NCBI RefSeq assembly: GCF_900107595.1
Contig: NZ_FNQF01000005.1
Location: forward strand, 223,744 to 287,743
DNA from: Psychroflexus halocasei
Lineage (GTDB): Bacteria; Bacteroidota; Bacteroidia; Flavobacteriales; Flavobacteriaceae
Direction: 5' to 3'
DNA: 64,000 nt
Under the pieces are notes generated by a model. The model was not told the origin of the DNA, searched no databases, and saw only the letters and a program-made list of their open reading frames with translations. Positions 8,970 through 18,851 of this stretch are shown in pieces. Within the stretch, counting starts at the first letter, position 1; each line of letters starts with the position of its first letter. Position numbers and translations under genes: made by a program.

Positions 8970-9545
8970 ATGACAATACGCTTACAAGAATTAGATGAAA
9001 GTCTTTTTCTTTTACTAAACAATTTAACTTCAGATATCAGTAATCATTTTTGGGCTCTTGTGACCAAACCATTATTTTGGTCTCCTTTATTTGTTTTGTT
9101 TTTTGTTTTGTTTTTTGTGACTTTCAAGCGTAAAACGGCTCTTATTTATTCAGCAGGAATCATTACATCATTTTGGGGAGTTTATGCCATCACTTATATT
9201 GTCAAAGTAATAGTGGAAAGACCTAGACCATTATTTAACGAACAGCTGATACAGCAGGTAAATGTATTGTATGAGCCCACTGGCTTTTCCTTTTTTTCAG
9301 GGCATGCTTCTACCTCCACAGCGGCTGCAATATTTTTTTATATGGTTTTTAGAACTAAAAGCCAATGGGCGAAACTCGTGTTTTTATTTCCATTGATTTT
9401 CGCAACAAGCCGTATTTTTGTTGGGGTGCATTATCCAAGTGACATTTTAGTAGGAGGAACTGTTGGCTTAATTTTCGGAAGTATTTGTTATACAGTTTTT
9501 CAAAAATTAAATGAAAAATATACTGAAGATAAGTTGAATTCTTAA
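8970..9545 (+). CDS. PAP2-family membrane phosphatase
   Basis: 191-residue integral membrane phosphatase of the PAP2/acid phosphatase superfamily. All three signature motifs are present: K-x6-RP (KVIVERPRP), PSGH-like (FFSGHAS) and SR-x5-H-x3-D (SRIFVGVHYPSD), between five to six membrane segments. Members dephosphorylate lipid substrates such as undecaprenyl pyrophosphate or phosphatidate on the outer face of the inner membrane; which one is not decidable. TAA-ATG junction with tatA shows co-transcription. Confidence 0.9.
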   Translation: MTIRLQELDESLFLLLNNLTSDISNHFWALVTKPLFWSPLFVLFFVLFFVTFKRKTALIYSAGIITSFWGVYAITYIVKVIVERPRPLFNEQLIQQVNVLYEPTGFSFFSGHASTSTAAAIFFYMVFRTKSQWAKLVFLFPLIFATSRIFVGVHYPSDILVGGTVGLIFGSICYTVFQKLNEKYTEDKLNS

Positions 9546-9562
9546 AAATGACATAATTAATT

Positions 9563-10315
9563 ATGAAAATAAATAAGCTATTTATATTAGTATTATTAAT
9601 AATAAGTAAAATAGGTTTTTGTCAATCTAAACTACAATATGCTAAAGCTAAAGTTAGTTATGTAATAAACATACATTTTGATAAAAGTAAAAAGATTTAT
9701 GAAGTTTACGAGAAATATAGACCAGGATTGGTTGCTGAAGCAGAATCAATAGCATCGGAACTTGATTTTTCTTTAATTCTAAATGACTCCATTTCAGTTT
9801 TTTATTTAGAAAAAAAGCTGTTTTCAGATAATAGGGCAGCTAGTTTTGCAATACGTAAATCAGGCTATTATGGCAGAATCAAACAACAACCTCATAATTA
9901 TATTACTGAAGAACTACAAGAAAGCTTTGGGGAGTTTTTGGTGTCTCGACCTTATCATGAATGGGAATTGCAAGACGAGACTAAAGTCATTGGAGATTAT
10001 ACTTGTTTTAAAGCGACCACTTCGTACACGACAACAAATCCTAAAGGAAAAGCTTTTAACCACAGTTTTACAGCTTGGTACACGCCTCAACTGCCTTATA
10101 GTTTTGGTCCTGCAGGTTTTGGCGATTTACCTGGGCTGATCATTGAACTACAAAGTGATGACTATACTTATGGCGTTAAAAAAATTAAATTTTTTGATAA
10201 GGAACAAAAAAATAAAGAAAACGAAATACCTAGATTAAAACGAAAAAAACTTATTACTGAAGAAGAATTTGAAAAACTTGCTGCTGAGGATGAAAAGCGT
10301 TGGCGTAAAGATTAA
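9563..10315 (+). CDS. GLPGLI family protein
   Basis: 250 residues with a signal peptide ending KIGFCQ. Near residue 192 it has the family-defining segment GDLPGLIIEL, a variant of GLPGLI, preceded by AWYTPQLPYSFGP. The family is restricted to Bacteroidota and commonly sits next to TonB-receptor-like barrels, as here (24 bases to the next gene). The tail is highly charged. Its biochemical role has not been established. Confidence 0.85.
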   Translation: MKINKLFILVLLIISKIGFCQSKLQYAKAKVSYVINIHFDKSKKIYEVYEKYRPGLVAEAESIASELDFSLILNDSISVFYLEKKLFSDNRAASFAIRKSGYYGRIKQQPHNYITEELQESFGEFLVSRPYHEWELQDETKVIGDYTCFKATTSYTTTNPKGKAFNHSFTAWYTPQLPYSFGPAGFGDLPGLIIELQSDDYTYGVKKIKFFDKEQKNKENEIPRLKRKKLITEEEFEKLAAEDEKRWRKD

Positions 10316-10339
10316 TGCTGTTAACATTTTATATAATTA

Positions 10340-12988
10340 ATGAATTTAAAAAACACATTAGCAATAAGCTTTTTGCTTTTTTTTACTATTACCGCCATGG
10401 CTCAAGATAATACCTTGACAGTTAGTGGTAAAATAGTGGATAGCCTAAAAAAAACCATAAATAATGTTTCTTTAATTGCTAAGCCTCAGCAAAATCATCA
10501 CAAAGTAAAATATACAATTTCTGACAGCCAAGGCTTTTTTAAACTTGTGCTAGAAAAGGATGTAACTTATGAGCTCAATATTTCACATTTAGGTTATGAA
10601 ACCATTAATAAAACAGTTCTCTTCTCTGATAGTAAATCTGACTATAACATTGAGCTAAATGCTAAAAATGAAAGTTTAGATGAAGTTGTTATCAACTATA
10701 AATACGAGCCCATAAAGAAAAGTAAGGACACCATTACTTATAATCTCAAATCTTTCACCAATGGTAATGAGTTTAAAATGGAGGATGTCTTGGCTAAATT
10801 GCCTGGTATTAAGGTTGAAGATAACGTTATTAAAATTCAGGGCAAGGCTGTCACCAAATTGCTGGTAGAAGGGAAGTTGTTTTTTGATGGGAGTACAAAA
10901 TTGGCTATCGAAAATATTCCTGCAGATGTTATGGATAAGATTGAAATTATTTCTGATTATAAAGAATCAGAATTATTAAGAAACTTAGCCGATAATGAAG
11001 ATTTAGCTTTGAATGTCGTTTTAAAAGAAGATAAAAAAAATTTTGCATTTGGAGATATTGAAGTAGGAATAGGTTTAGATGAATATTATAGAATACATCC
11101 TGCTTTGTTCAAGTATAACCCTAAATCAAACTTTAGTTTTATAGGTGATATTAATAACTTCAATAATAGCAGTATAACTTTTAGTGATTTATCAAGGTTG
11201 GTTGGTGGTTCAAGTAATTTGTTCAAGCGCAATAATTTATCGAACAATTTAATGTCTTTTGCATCAAGTAATAATGAACGTTATAAGTCGACGACAAGAT
11301 TTTCAGCTTTAAATGTTCAGAAAGAATTTAATGATAAGTTTACTGTTTCTGGATATGCTATTTACTCAAATAATGATATTGTAGAAAAAGCTATTTCCAC
11401 ACGAGAGTATCTAGGAAATGAGCCGATTATTGAGAGAAGAGATGATTTAGGAGATACAGATAAAATTTCTGCGATGTTCAATTTTAAACTTGATTATAAT
11501 CCAAATACTCGTCAAAAATGGAAATACAATATAAACTATCTTCATAATAACTCTGGTTTTTCTAAGCAATCAATATCAAGTTCGGAAAACAACAACGAAT
11601 TTTTAACGGATATAGATGGTAAAGGCAATAGTTTTTCACAAAATCTTGAAGGTTATTTTAGACTAAATGACAAGCATACTATGGGCTTGGCTTTTCAGCA
11701 TAATATAACGAATTCAAATTCAACAGATCATTGGCTGAGCAACAACATTTTTTTGGAAGAATTTCTCCCGCTTACTGAAGCAGATGACTATCAGATAAGA
11801 CAAGGAAATAAAATAAGATCTGAAAAATTTAATTTTTTATTAAAGGATTATTGGATTACAAACAGATATTTTCATTTGTTTTTTAATGTAGGTTTAAATC
11901 ATAAAAACTCTACTATAAGAAATGATATCAGTCAAATTTTAAGCGATGATGAAGCTATAGATTTCACTGAAATAGGTAACAATAATCTTCAAAGGCTTTC
12001 TGATTTTAATGCTGGATTAGGGATTAAAACTCAATTAGGGAAATTTGAATTTATTTTAGAAGCTAAGCCACATTATTATAACTTTAAGCGAGCCTTAGTT
12101 GAAAGCACCGATTTGTTTATAGAACCTAAATTAGATATTGACTTTAAAATAGAAGATGATATGAGTCTAGAATTTAATTATGACTATACGAATAGATACT
12201 TAAATGATTTCAGTTATTTAGAAAATTTAAAATTGACTGGTTTTAATTCTGTATTGCAAGGAAACCCAAATTTAACTGATGTACGCTCTCATAATTTTAG
12301 TCTTTACTATAGTGATTATAAAAACATGGATAGTTATTTTATTGATGCTACTTTAGATTATAGCTTAAATAATCCTACTGAAAACAATATTATCACACAA
12401 AGCGGTATCAATCGTTTAAACACTCCTGTTATACTCAATTTAGCTGAAGAAAATTTAAGTTTAAATACTAATTATGGATTAATATTTAATAAAACCAGTT
12501 TGGAATTTGATGTATATCTAGAATGGTTTAAAAATAACCAAATTATCAATGGAGAGATAGATAAGATTAATTCATTTGAGTACAGCTTAAGCAGTAAATG
12601 GTTACTAAAATTGAGTAAACGCACGCAATTGAGTTTAAGTTATAAATATCTTGGAACTCAAGTTTTATCTGACATTAACTCTAAATCCAATGAGAATATT
12701 ATTTCTTTAGATTTTGATACAAGGTTTTTTAAAAACTTTATTTTTAAAACAGATTTTTCAACAAGCTTCGTTAATGATTTCAATGATGATAAACAGAATT
12801 ACACATTACAAAATCTCTATTTAGGATATTCTAAACCAAATGCTAAGTTATCTTATAGTTTAAATTTTAGAAATATATTTGATAATGGAGTCATCACTAG
12901 AAATAGATTCGCTAATAATTTACTACTGACAAATCAGGTTTTTACTTTACCTCGAACTTTTTTAGTAGAATTAAAATACAAATTTTAG
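10340..12988 (+). CDS. Outer-membrane TonB-receptor-like beta-barrel with carboxypeptidase-regulatory domain
   Basis: 882 residues: signal peptide (ending TAMAQ), a carboxypeptidase-regulatory beta-sandwich at about 28-115 ending in LDEVVINYK, a plug-like segment (FKMEDVLAKLPGIKVE, around 150) and a long barrel rich in alternating aromatic strands finishing with a terminal FLVELKYKF, as expected for outer-membrane insertion. It belongs to the outer-membrane-beta-barrel group that accompanies GLPGLI proteins, rather than to classical siderophore receptors. Substrate unknown. Strongly AT-rich, as is the GLPGLI gene. Confidence 0.85.
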   Translation: MNLKNTLAISFLLFFTITAMAQDNTLTVSGKIVDSLKKTINNVSLIAKPQQNHHKVKYTISDSQGFFKLVLEKDVTYELNISHLGYETINKTVLFSDSKSDYNIELNAKNESLDEVVINYKYEPIKKSKDTITYNLKSFTNGNEFKMEDVLAKLPGIKVEDNVIKIQGKAVTKLLVEGKLFFDGSTKLAIENIPADVMDKIEIISDYKESELLRNLADNEDLALNVVLKEDKKNFAFGDIEVGIGLDEYYRIHPALFKYNPKSNFSFIGDINNFNNSSITFSDLSRLVGGSSNLFKRNNLSNNLMSFASSNNERYKSTTRFSALNVQKEFNDKFTVSGYAIYSNNDIVEKAISTREYLGNEPIIERRDDLGDTDKISAMFNFKLDYNPNTRQKWKYNINYLHNNSGFSKQSISSSENNNEFLTDIDGKGNSFSQNLEGYFRLNDKHTMGLAFQHNITNSNSTDHWLSNNIFLEEFLPLTEADDYQIRQGNKIRSEKFNFLLKDYWITNRYFHLFFNVGLNHKNSTIRNDISQILSDDEAIDFTEIGNNNLQRLSDFNAGLGIKTQLGKFEFILEAKPHYYNFKRALVESTDLFIEPKLDIDFKIEDDMSLEFNYDYTNRYLNDFSYLENLKLTGFNSVLQGNPNLTDVRSHNFSLYYSDYKNMDSYFIDATLDYSLNNPTENNIITQSGINRLNTPVILNLAEENLSLNTNYGLIFNKTSLEFDVYLEWFKNNQIINGEIDKINSFEYSLSSKWLLKLSKRTQLSLSYKYLGTQVLSDINSKSNENIISLDFDTRFFKNFIFKTDFSTSFVNDFNDDKQNYTLQNLYLGYSKPNAKLSYSLNFRNIFDNGVITRNRFANNLLLTNQVFTLPRTFLVELKYKF

Positions 12989-13042
12989 CCTCAAAATAAA
13001 ATTACTTTCTAAACCATTATAATACTATAAAAAAACAGCTAC

Positions 13043-13684
13043 TTAAACTTTTCTCGACAGCGTTAAGCCATCACGAATTGGCAAAATAACGGTTTCTACA
13101 CGTTTGTCTTCTTTTAAAATTTTGTTGTATTCAAGTAAGGCTTTTGTGTCTTTATCTTTCCGATCAAGCTTTTCAATTACTTTGCCGCTCCATAAAACAT
13201 TGTCTGATAAAATGAGTCCTCCTGGATTTAATCTATCAACGATGAGTTCAAAATATTTGGGGTATGAACTTTTATCTGCATCGATAAAGACCAAATCAAA
13301 GTTTCCAGATATTTCAGGTATTACTTCTTTAGCATCGCCAACGTATTGTTTTATTTGATGTGAAAAATCACTTTTATTAAAGTATTTACGCTGTAAATCA
13401 TGCAGTTCTTCATTCCTATCAATCGTGTGCAAAATACCATCTTTTGCTAAACCTTCAGCTAGGCTTAATGCAGAATAGCCTGTGTAAGTTCCAATTTCGA
13501 GAATTGATTTTGGCTGGCATAATTTAGAAATTAAACTCAATAAGCGTCCTTGATAATGACCGCTGAGCATTCTGGGTTGCAAGACTTTTTGCCAAGTTTC
13601 TCTGTTTAATTCTTTTAAAAGTTGAGGTTCATCTTCACTGTGTAAAGTGACATATTCGAGCAAATCGTCATCTAAGAAATCCAT
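13043..13684 (-). CDS. Class I SAM-dependent O-methyltransferase (CCoAOMT/COMT-like)
   Basis: 213 residues. The SAM site is EIGTYTGYSALSLA (around 61-74), with acidic loop HTIDRNEE and the metal-site aspartate in VFIDADKSSYPKYF. This family methylates catechol-type hydroxyls using a divalent cation. The ATG overlaps the stop of the ACMS decarboxylase (TAATG), so it is the last gene of the kynurenine operon. A catechol-like intermediate such as 3-hydroxyanthranilate or 3-hydroxykynurenine would be a plausible substrate, but that is inference from context only. Confidence 0.88.
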   Translation of the reverse strand: MDFLDDDLLEYVTLHSEDEPQLLKELNRETWQKVLQPRMLSGHYQGRLLSLISKLCQPKSILEIGTYTGYSALSLAEGLAKDGILHTIDRNEELHDLQRKYFNKSDFSHQIKQYVGDAKEVIPEISGNFDLVFIDADKSSYPKYFELIVDRLNPGGLILSDNVLWSGKVIEKLDRKDKDTKALLEYNKILKEDKRVETVILPIRDGLTLSRKV

Positions 13685-14766
13685 TAGCCTAAAATTTTAT
13701 TAACAAGTTCTTTTTTCGCTTTTTCATCATCACCAAAAAGCCATTGAAGCACATTATCTTCCCAAATTTCATCTTTTTCAGTTGAGGTGATAATTTTTTC
13801 TTCTAAAGCCAAATCTAATATTTTCCCTGGATATGAAGACTGTGATTCACTTTCCATTTCACCTAAAGGATATGGATCATCAAGGCCTGCGATGATCTGC
13901 TTACTTTTTTGATTTTCGAGCAATAATTGTAATGATCTTGTATCGTGAACCAAAGTATCAAAGAAGATATTTTTATGGCCAACTGATTTTCTTGGGTGTG
14001 TTTTACCTTCAAATAAATCTGGTCTGCCATCAAAGCCTTGAATTCTTCGACCAAGGTTAATTTGCGCCAACTGACCGCCATGAGCAAAGCAGACTCGCAT
14101 GTTTGGGAACTTATCTGGATAACCATTTAAAGTTAAAAAATGATAAGCATCGGCGCATTGTGCTAACATCCAAATGAGGTGAAAACGCCAAGCGGTATTT
14201 TCTAACTTTATAAATTTTTCACCATCATAAGGATGAATTTCTACGGCAAGATTATACTTGCTGGCAAGCTCAAAAATAGGTTCATTTTCTTCATCAAAAA
14301 TACAACGCCAAGTCCCGATGCTGTCCATATAATGCGTTGGTAAGCAGAGGAGTTTGAGATCTAATTCTTCAACACAACGTTCAATTTCCCATAAAGCACT
14401 TCTTACAAAAGCAGGATGTACAACAAAGCCGCAGGTAAATTTATCAGGATGTTTGTGTTGAACATTGGCATTAAAATCATTTTGAAAGCGCAAAGCTTTT
14501 TTCATTTCCTCCACGCGTAAGCCGTTGCCATAAAGCTGTGATAAGTTAAGAACAACTGCATGATCAATTTTATAGCGCTCCATCCACTCTAATTTTTCAT
14601 CAAGAAAAAAACTAGAGTCAGTCACTGGGCGTTTCCAGTTTTTTTGAAGCATATATTTTTTATCCTCATCTATCCAAAAGATTTCTTTTTCTCGCATGAA
14701 ATCAGGAATTTCCTCTGGATAAGGTAATAAATGCGAATGGCCATTGATACGAAGTTTACGAGACAT
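13684..14766 (-). CDS. 2-amino-3-carboxymuconate-6-semialdehyde decarboxylase (ACMSD-type amidohydrolase)
   Basis: 360-residue metal-dependent amidohydrolase fold. The N-terminal metal motif H-x-H is at NGHSHLLPYP, a histidine in AVEIHPYDGEKF, then CFAHGGQL and a late aspartate in IAGLDDPYPLGEME complete the metal site. The segment GYPDKFPNMRVCFAHGG is typical of ACMSD. The enzyme decarboxylates ACMS to 2-aminomuconate semialdehyde, diverting carbon from quinolinate/NAD toward degradation. Somewhat longer than animal ACMSD (about 336). Context with kynU, kmo and a semialdehyde dehydrogenase supports the assignment. Confidence 0.87.
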   Translation of the reverse strand: MSRKLRINGHSHLLPYPEEIPDFMREKEIFWIDEDKKYMLQKNWKRPVTDSSFFLDEKLEWMERYKIDHAVVLNLSQLYGNGLRVEEMKKALRFQNDFNANVQHKHPDKFTCGFVVHPAFVRSALWEIERCVEELDLKLLCLPTHYMDSIGTWRCIFDEENEPIFELASKYNLAVEIHPYDGEKFIKLENTAWRFHLIWMLAQCADAYHFLTLNGYPDKFPNMRVCFAHGGQLAQINLGRRIQGFDGRPDLFEGKTHPRKSVGHKNIFFDTLVHDTRSLQLLLENQKSKQIIAGLDDPYPLGEMESESQSSYPGKILDLALEEKIITSTEKDEIWEDNVLQWLFGDDEKAKKELVNKILG

Positions 14767-14790
14767 TTGAATGAGATTTAAATAAGAATA

Positions 14791-15591
14791 TTAGAGTGCT
14801 TTTGTGCGACCGCCATCAACAGGTAAATTTATACCGTTGATGTAACCCGCAAGTTCAGAAGAAAGAAAAACAACAGCTTGTGCAACTTCTTTAGGTTGAC
14901 CAAAACGTTTAGCTGGTACGAGTGATTTCATCATTTCAGCAGTTTCATTTTCAGACTTTTGGTTCTTTTTTGCTTTGTTGGTAATGATGCTATCTAAACG
15001 TCCTGTGGCTGTAAAACCTGGTAAAACATTATTAACTGTGATTCCAAATTGACCAAGTTCATTTGCCATCGTTTTACTCCAACTCGCAACTGCGCCACGT
15101 ATGGTGTTGCTAACGCCAAGACCATCAATAGGTTGCTTGACAGAGGTTGAAATAATATTGATAATTCGACCATAGTTAGCTTTTTTCATGCCAGGAACAA
15201 CGGCTTGTGCCAATATTTGATTGCAAATCACATGCATTTGAAAAGCTTTGTCAAACTCATCTGTTCCAGCTTCATAAATAGCGCCACCTTTAGGGCCACC
15301 AGTATTATTTAATAAAATATGATAAGTTTTATTTTCAACTTTATGATTGATTTTTTCTCTCAATTCTTCTGGATTTGAAAAATCAGCAACGATATAATCA
15401 TGTTCTTGATTGTCGTCTTGTGAAAGTGAAGCTAAAGTATTTTTCAACTTGTCTTCATTTCTTGCAACTAAAGTGATATTAGCACCGAGTTTTGCCATTA
15501 TCTCTGCAGTTGCTTTGCCAATTCCGGCTGTACTTCCGCATAAAAGCGCATTTTTATTTTTAAGAGATATATTCATTTCTATTTTATTCAT
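14791..15591 (-). CDS. SDR-family oxidoreductase in kynurenine operon
   Basis: 266-residue NAD(P)-dependent short-chain dehydrogenase. The nucleotide loop is GSTAGIGKA (TGxxxGxG variant), LNNTGGP replaces the usual NNAG, and the C-terminal GYINGINLPVDGGRT is typical. At the catalytic stretch, the usual YxxxK is not obvious: after NIISTSVKQPIDGLGVSN the position of Tyr is occupied otherwise, so activity is uncertain. Met6 is an alternative start that avoids overlapping the dehydrogenase gene and resembles other SDR N-termini. Its step in the pathway is unknown. Confidence 0.82.
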   Translation of the reverse strand: MNKIEMNISLKNKNALLCGSTAGIGKATAEIMAKLGANITLVARNEDKLKNTLASLSQDDNQEHDYIVADFSNPEELREKINHKVENKTYHILLNNTGGPKGGAIYEAGTDEFDKAFQMHVICNQILAQAVVPGMKKANYGRIINIISTSVKQPIDGLGVSNTIRGAVASWSKTMANELGQFGITVNNVLPGFTATGRLDSIITNKAKKNQKSENETAEMMKSLVPAKRFGQPKEVAQAVVFLSSELAGYINGINLPVDGGRTKAL

Positions 15592-17029
15592 AAGTGATAC
15601 AAATATTTTTTTGTTCTGTAAAGAACTCTAAGGCATCAAAGCCACCTTCACGACCAAGTCCGCTTTGCTTTACACCGCCAAAAGGTGTTCTTAAATCACG
15701 ATTAAGCCAAGTGTTAATCCATACAATACCTGCGTTTATTTCTTTTGAAAAACGCATGCTTCTGTTAAGGTTATTTGTCCAAACAGTCGCTGAAAGTCCG
15801 TATTTGGTTTCATTTGCCAGTTGAAGTGCTTCATCATCAGATGAAAACTTCATGAGGCTGACCACAGGACCAAAAATTTCTTCTTGATTAATGCGACATT
15901 GATTATTTTGAACTTCTAAAATAGTCGGTTCAAAATAATAACCCTTTTCATAGTTTTTAACTTTTACTTTTTGTCCGCCTGCTAAAATTTTAGCACCTTC
16001 TTGTTTAGCGATGTCAATATAGGAAGCTACTTTTTCAAGATGTTCTTTTGAAACCAGCGCACCAAAATTTGTTGAACTATCCAAAGGATAACCAATTTTT
16101 AAGGCTTTGGTTTTTGTGATAAAATCTTTTTTAAATTTATCATAGATTTTATCTTCGACATAAATACGGCTACCGCATAAACAAATTTGCCCTTGATTGG
16201 CAAATGAAGATTTGACGGTGGTTGAAAGCATTTTATCGTAATCGCAGTCGGCAAAAATCAAATTAGGATTTTTTCCGCCAAGTTCAAGAGATAATTTTTT
16301 AAACATCGGTGCCGTTGTTTTGGCAATATGTTGACCTGTTGCTGTTCCTCCCGTAAAACTAATCGCTTTAATATCAGGATGCGCAACAATAGCCTGACCA
16401 GCTGATTGTCCACGACCATGAATAATATTGAGAACGCCATCTGGTAAACCTGCTTTCTGACAAATATCTGCAAGCATAAAAGCCGTCATCGGAGTGATTT
16501 CACTAGGTTTTGCAACAACAGTATTTCCAGCAGCTAAAGCTGGCGCAATTTTCCATGAAAATAAGTAAAGAGGTAAATTCCAAGGAGAGATGCAACCCAC
16601 AACGCCAATCGCTTGATTGAGCGTGATATTTTGCGTGTTTAAACCCTGACTTTCATAAGCTTTACCGCTAAATTGTGTAATCGCTTTTGCATAAAATCTA
16701 AAGTTTGCAGCAGCACGCGGGATGTCAACTGCTTTGGCTAAACTTAAAGGTTTACCATTATCAATAGATTCAGCTTTTGCAAGTTTTTCAAAATTTTCAT
16801 CGATGAGGTCAGCGATTTTGAGTAAGATTTCACTGCGTTTATCAATTGTGGTTTTGGACCAATTCGGAAAAGCCTTTTTGGCCGCTTTGTAGGCTAACTC
16901 AACATCTTGTTCGTCAGCATCAGCGATTTTACTATAGACTTTTCCTTCAGCTGGGTTATAATTATCTAACCATTGCTTAGAAATTGAGGCTTTAAATTCA
17001 CCATTGATAAAATGTAAAATCTTCTGCAT
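15584..17029 (-). CDS. Aldehyde dehydrogenase, probably 2-aminomuconate-6-semialdehyde dehydrogenase
   Basis: 481-residue NAD-dependent aldehyde dehydrogenase. Cofactor-binding SFTGGTATG, catalytic Glu in LELGGKNPN and nucleophile Cys in NQGQICLCGSR are all present, as is the late EEIFGPVVSL. The length and the QICLCGSR segment resemble 2-hydroxymuconate/2-aminomuconate semialdehyde dehydrogenases. It sits between the RidA-type deaminase and ACMSD genes, which is where the aminomuconate route needs it: it would oxidise the ACMSD product to 2-aminomuconate. Confidence 0.88.
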   Translation of the reverse strand: MQKILHFINGEFKASISKQWLDNYNPAEGKVYSKIADADEQDVELAYKAAKKAFPNWSKTTIDKRSEILLKIADLIDENFEKLAKAESIDNGKPLSLAKAVDIPRAAANFRFYAKAITQFSGKAYESQGLNTQNITLNQAIGVVGCISPWNLPLYLFSWKIAPALAAGNTVVAKPSEITPMTAFMLADICQKAGLPDGVLNIIHGRGQSAGQAIVAHPDIKAISFTGGTATGQHIAKTTAPMFKKLSLELGGKNPNLIFADCDYDKMLSTTVKSSFANQGQICLCGSRIYVEDKIYDKFKKDFITKTKALKIGYPLDSSTNFGALVSKEHLEKVASYIDIAKQEGAKILAGGQKVKVKNYEKGYYFEPTILEVQNNQCRINQEEIFGPVVSLMKFSSDDEALQLANETKYGLSATVWTNNLNRSMRFSKEINAGIVWINTWLNRDLRTPFGGVKQSGLGREGGFDALEFFTEQKNICITYE

Positions 17030-17033
17030 TCTA

Positions 17034-17453
17034 TTATTTTAAAGGTTTGTAAGCCATCGCTTTTATCTCAATCACCAAGTGCGGATGTGGTAATTGATGT
17101 ACGGCAACAGTTGTGCGAGCCGGTCCGTTTTCGGCTTTAAAGTATTCCGCATAAACTTGATTGTAGCCTGCAAAATCATTCATATTCACAAGAAATGTTG
17201 TCACATCAACGACATCATCAAGTGTTGCGTTTTCTTCAGCCAAATAATCTTTGATATTGTCAAGAACTATTTTCGTTTGTTCTTTGATATCGATCGTTAA
17301 GCTTCCCATTTGATCAACTTTATGAACGCCACCAATGCTGTTGTCTGGCAAGCGAGAACTTGTGCCTGAGATAAACAAAAAATCTCCGACACGTTTGATA
17401 TGTGGATAAGCACCACGAGGTTTTGCTTTTCCCTCAACTAATTTATTTCCCAT
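17034..17453 (-). CDS. RidA/YjgF-family protein, probable 2-aminomuconate deaminase
   Basis: 139-residue Rid-superfamily protein. The conserved arginine is in [15 protein letters not shown] and the C-terminal glutamate in [11 protein letters not shown]. The N-terminal [15 protein letters not shown] followed by [10 protein letters not shown] is typical of the 2-aminomuconate deaminase branch, which is somewhat longer than generic RidA (about 125-130). It would release ammonia from 2-aminomuconate to give 4-oxalocrotonate. Five bases separate it from the dehydrogenase gene. Confidence 0.85.
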   Translation of the reverse strand: MGNKLVEGKAKPRGAYPHIKRVGDFLFISGTSSRLPDNSIGGVHKVDQMGSLTIDIKEQTKIVLDNIKDYLAEENATLDDVVDVTTFLVNMNDFAGYNQVYAEYFKAENGPARTTVAVHQLPHPHLVIEIKAMAYKPLK

Positions 17454-17459
17454 TATATT

Positions 17460-18851
17460 TTAATTTTCTAGTAAAAAATCTCCTTCGCGGAGTTGTTGTG
17501 TTGTTTTATTGATCAATTTTAATTGTTCTTCTAAACTTTGGTTATCATTAAGTTTTTCGTGTTTTAATAAACTTAAAATGGCTTTATCTTGTGCACGACC
17601 TTTTTCCATAGCTTCTTTGTATGGAATTTCTTCCTTAAAAGTGACTAAAGAATATTTTGAAGCATAAGCTTCAGGAAATTTCTTTTCTAAAGCCAATTCA
17701 ATTTTTCTTTTTCTAAGAAAGATGTCTTGGGCAGTATGCGATTTCATTTCATAAAAGTTGTCAAGCGCTAAATTTGCAATAGCATCAGCATCTTCTTTTC
17801 TCTTTTTTGAAAAGCTAACGAATGTTTTGTCAAGATCAAAATCCTGGTCGTGAAGACATTCATCAAAAACAAAAACGTCTTCAAAAGAAGCATTCATGCC
17901 TTGCCCGTAAAAAGGAACAATGGCGTGTGCTGCGTCGCCCATTAAAATGGATTTATTGTAATACCAAGGAGAACACTTGACTGTGCCAAGCGGAGAGGTT
18001 GGATTCTCGAAAAACTCAGTTTTTAAATTAGGTAAAATTTCATAAGCATCAGGATAGACTTTTTTGAAATACTCCTCAACAATTTCTGGATTTGTGAGAT
18101 TATTGAAGTTGTACTCGCCACCTTCATAAGCTAAAAATAAGGTCACTGTAAAACTTTGATCAGGATTAGGCAAGGCTATCAACATGTTTTCACCCCTTGG
18201 CCAAATATGCAAAGCATTTTTTTCTATGGCATAATCATTCTCTTTGTTGGGTGGAAAGTTTAATTCTTTATAACCATGCGTCAAAAACTCCTGTGAATGA
18301 CTAAATAAAAAATCTTTTTGGGATTGCATACTTTGTCTTACAACTGAACCAGCACCATCAGTTCCAAAAATAAAATCAGCAGTTAAATTAATCTTTTGTT
18401 GATTCTTTTCATCAAAGAAAACGCCTGTTGAATTTTCTAAATCGAGATGTTGACAAGAATGATTGAAGATTAAGTTAACACTTTCAAATTTTTCAATTTC
18501 GTTGAGTAAAAGTGTATTTAACTCAGTTCTAGAAACAGAATTAATATATTCATCATCACGTCCGCTGTATTTCGATAAAAATGTTTCACCATCAATGCTG
18601 TGAAGCATTCTGCCGTGCATAGGAATTAAAATTTTGGAAACTTTTTTCTCAAGACCAGCCATTTTAAAAGCCTTGAAAGCCCGATCTGAAAAGGCGAGAT
18701 TAATGGAACGACCTGCCGATAATTTTTCTTTTCTTAAATCTGGTCTTTTTTCAACCAAAGTTATTTTGTAGCCATGTTGTGCCATTCTCAAAGCTAGTAA
18801 TGAACCACAAAGGCCAGCACCGATAATGAGAAGATGTTCTCTATTTTTCAT
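17460..18851 (-). CDS. kmo: Kynurenine 3-monooxygenase
   Basis: 463-residue FAD-dependent aromatic hydroxylase making 3-hydroxykynurenine from kynurenine with NADPH and oxygen. The FAD Rossmann motif GAGLCGSLLALRMAQHG is at the N-terminus, followed by the KMO-typical KLSAGRSINLAFSDRA, a DG-type segment IFGTDGAGS, and the second FAD motif ILMGDAAHAIVPFYGQGMN. The C-terminal hydrophobic anchor of eukaryotic KMO is absent, as in bacterial enzymes. It overlaps the 3' end of kynU by 11 bases. Confidence 0.94.
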   Translation of the reverse strand: MKNREHLLIIGAGLCGSLLALRMAQHGYKITLVEKRPDLRKEKLSAGRSINLAFSDRAFKAFKMAGLEKKVSKILIPMHGRMLHSIDGETFLSKYSGRDDEYINSVSRTELNTLLLNEIEKFESVNLIFNHSCQHLDLENSTGVFFDEKNQQKINLTADFIFGTDGAGSVVRQSMQSQKDFLFSHSQEFLTHGYKELNFPPNKENDYAIEKNALHIWPRGENMLIALPNPDQSFTVTLFLAYEGGEYNFNNLTNPEIVEEYFKKVYPDAYEILPNLKTEFFENPTSPLGTVKCSPWYYNKSILMGDAAHAIVPFYGQGMNASFEDVFVFDECLHDQDFDLDKTFVSFSKKRKEDADAIANLALDNFYEMKSHTAQDIFLRKRKIELALEKKFPEAYASKYSLVTFKEEIPYKEAMEKGRAQDKAILSLLKHEKLNDNQSLEEQLKLINKTTQQLREGDFLLEN

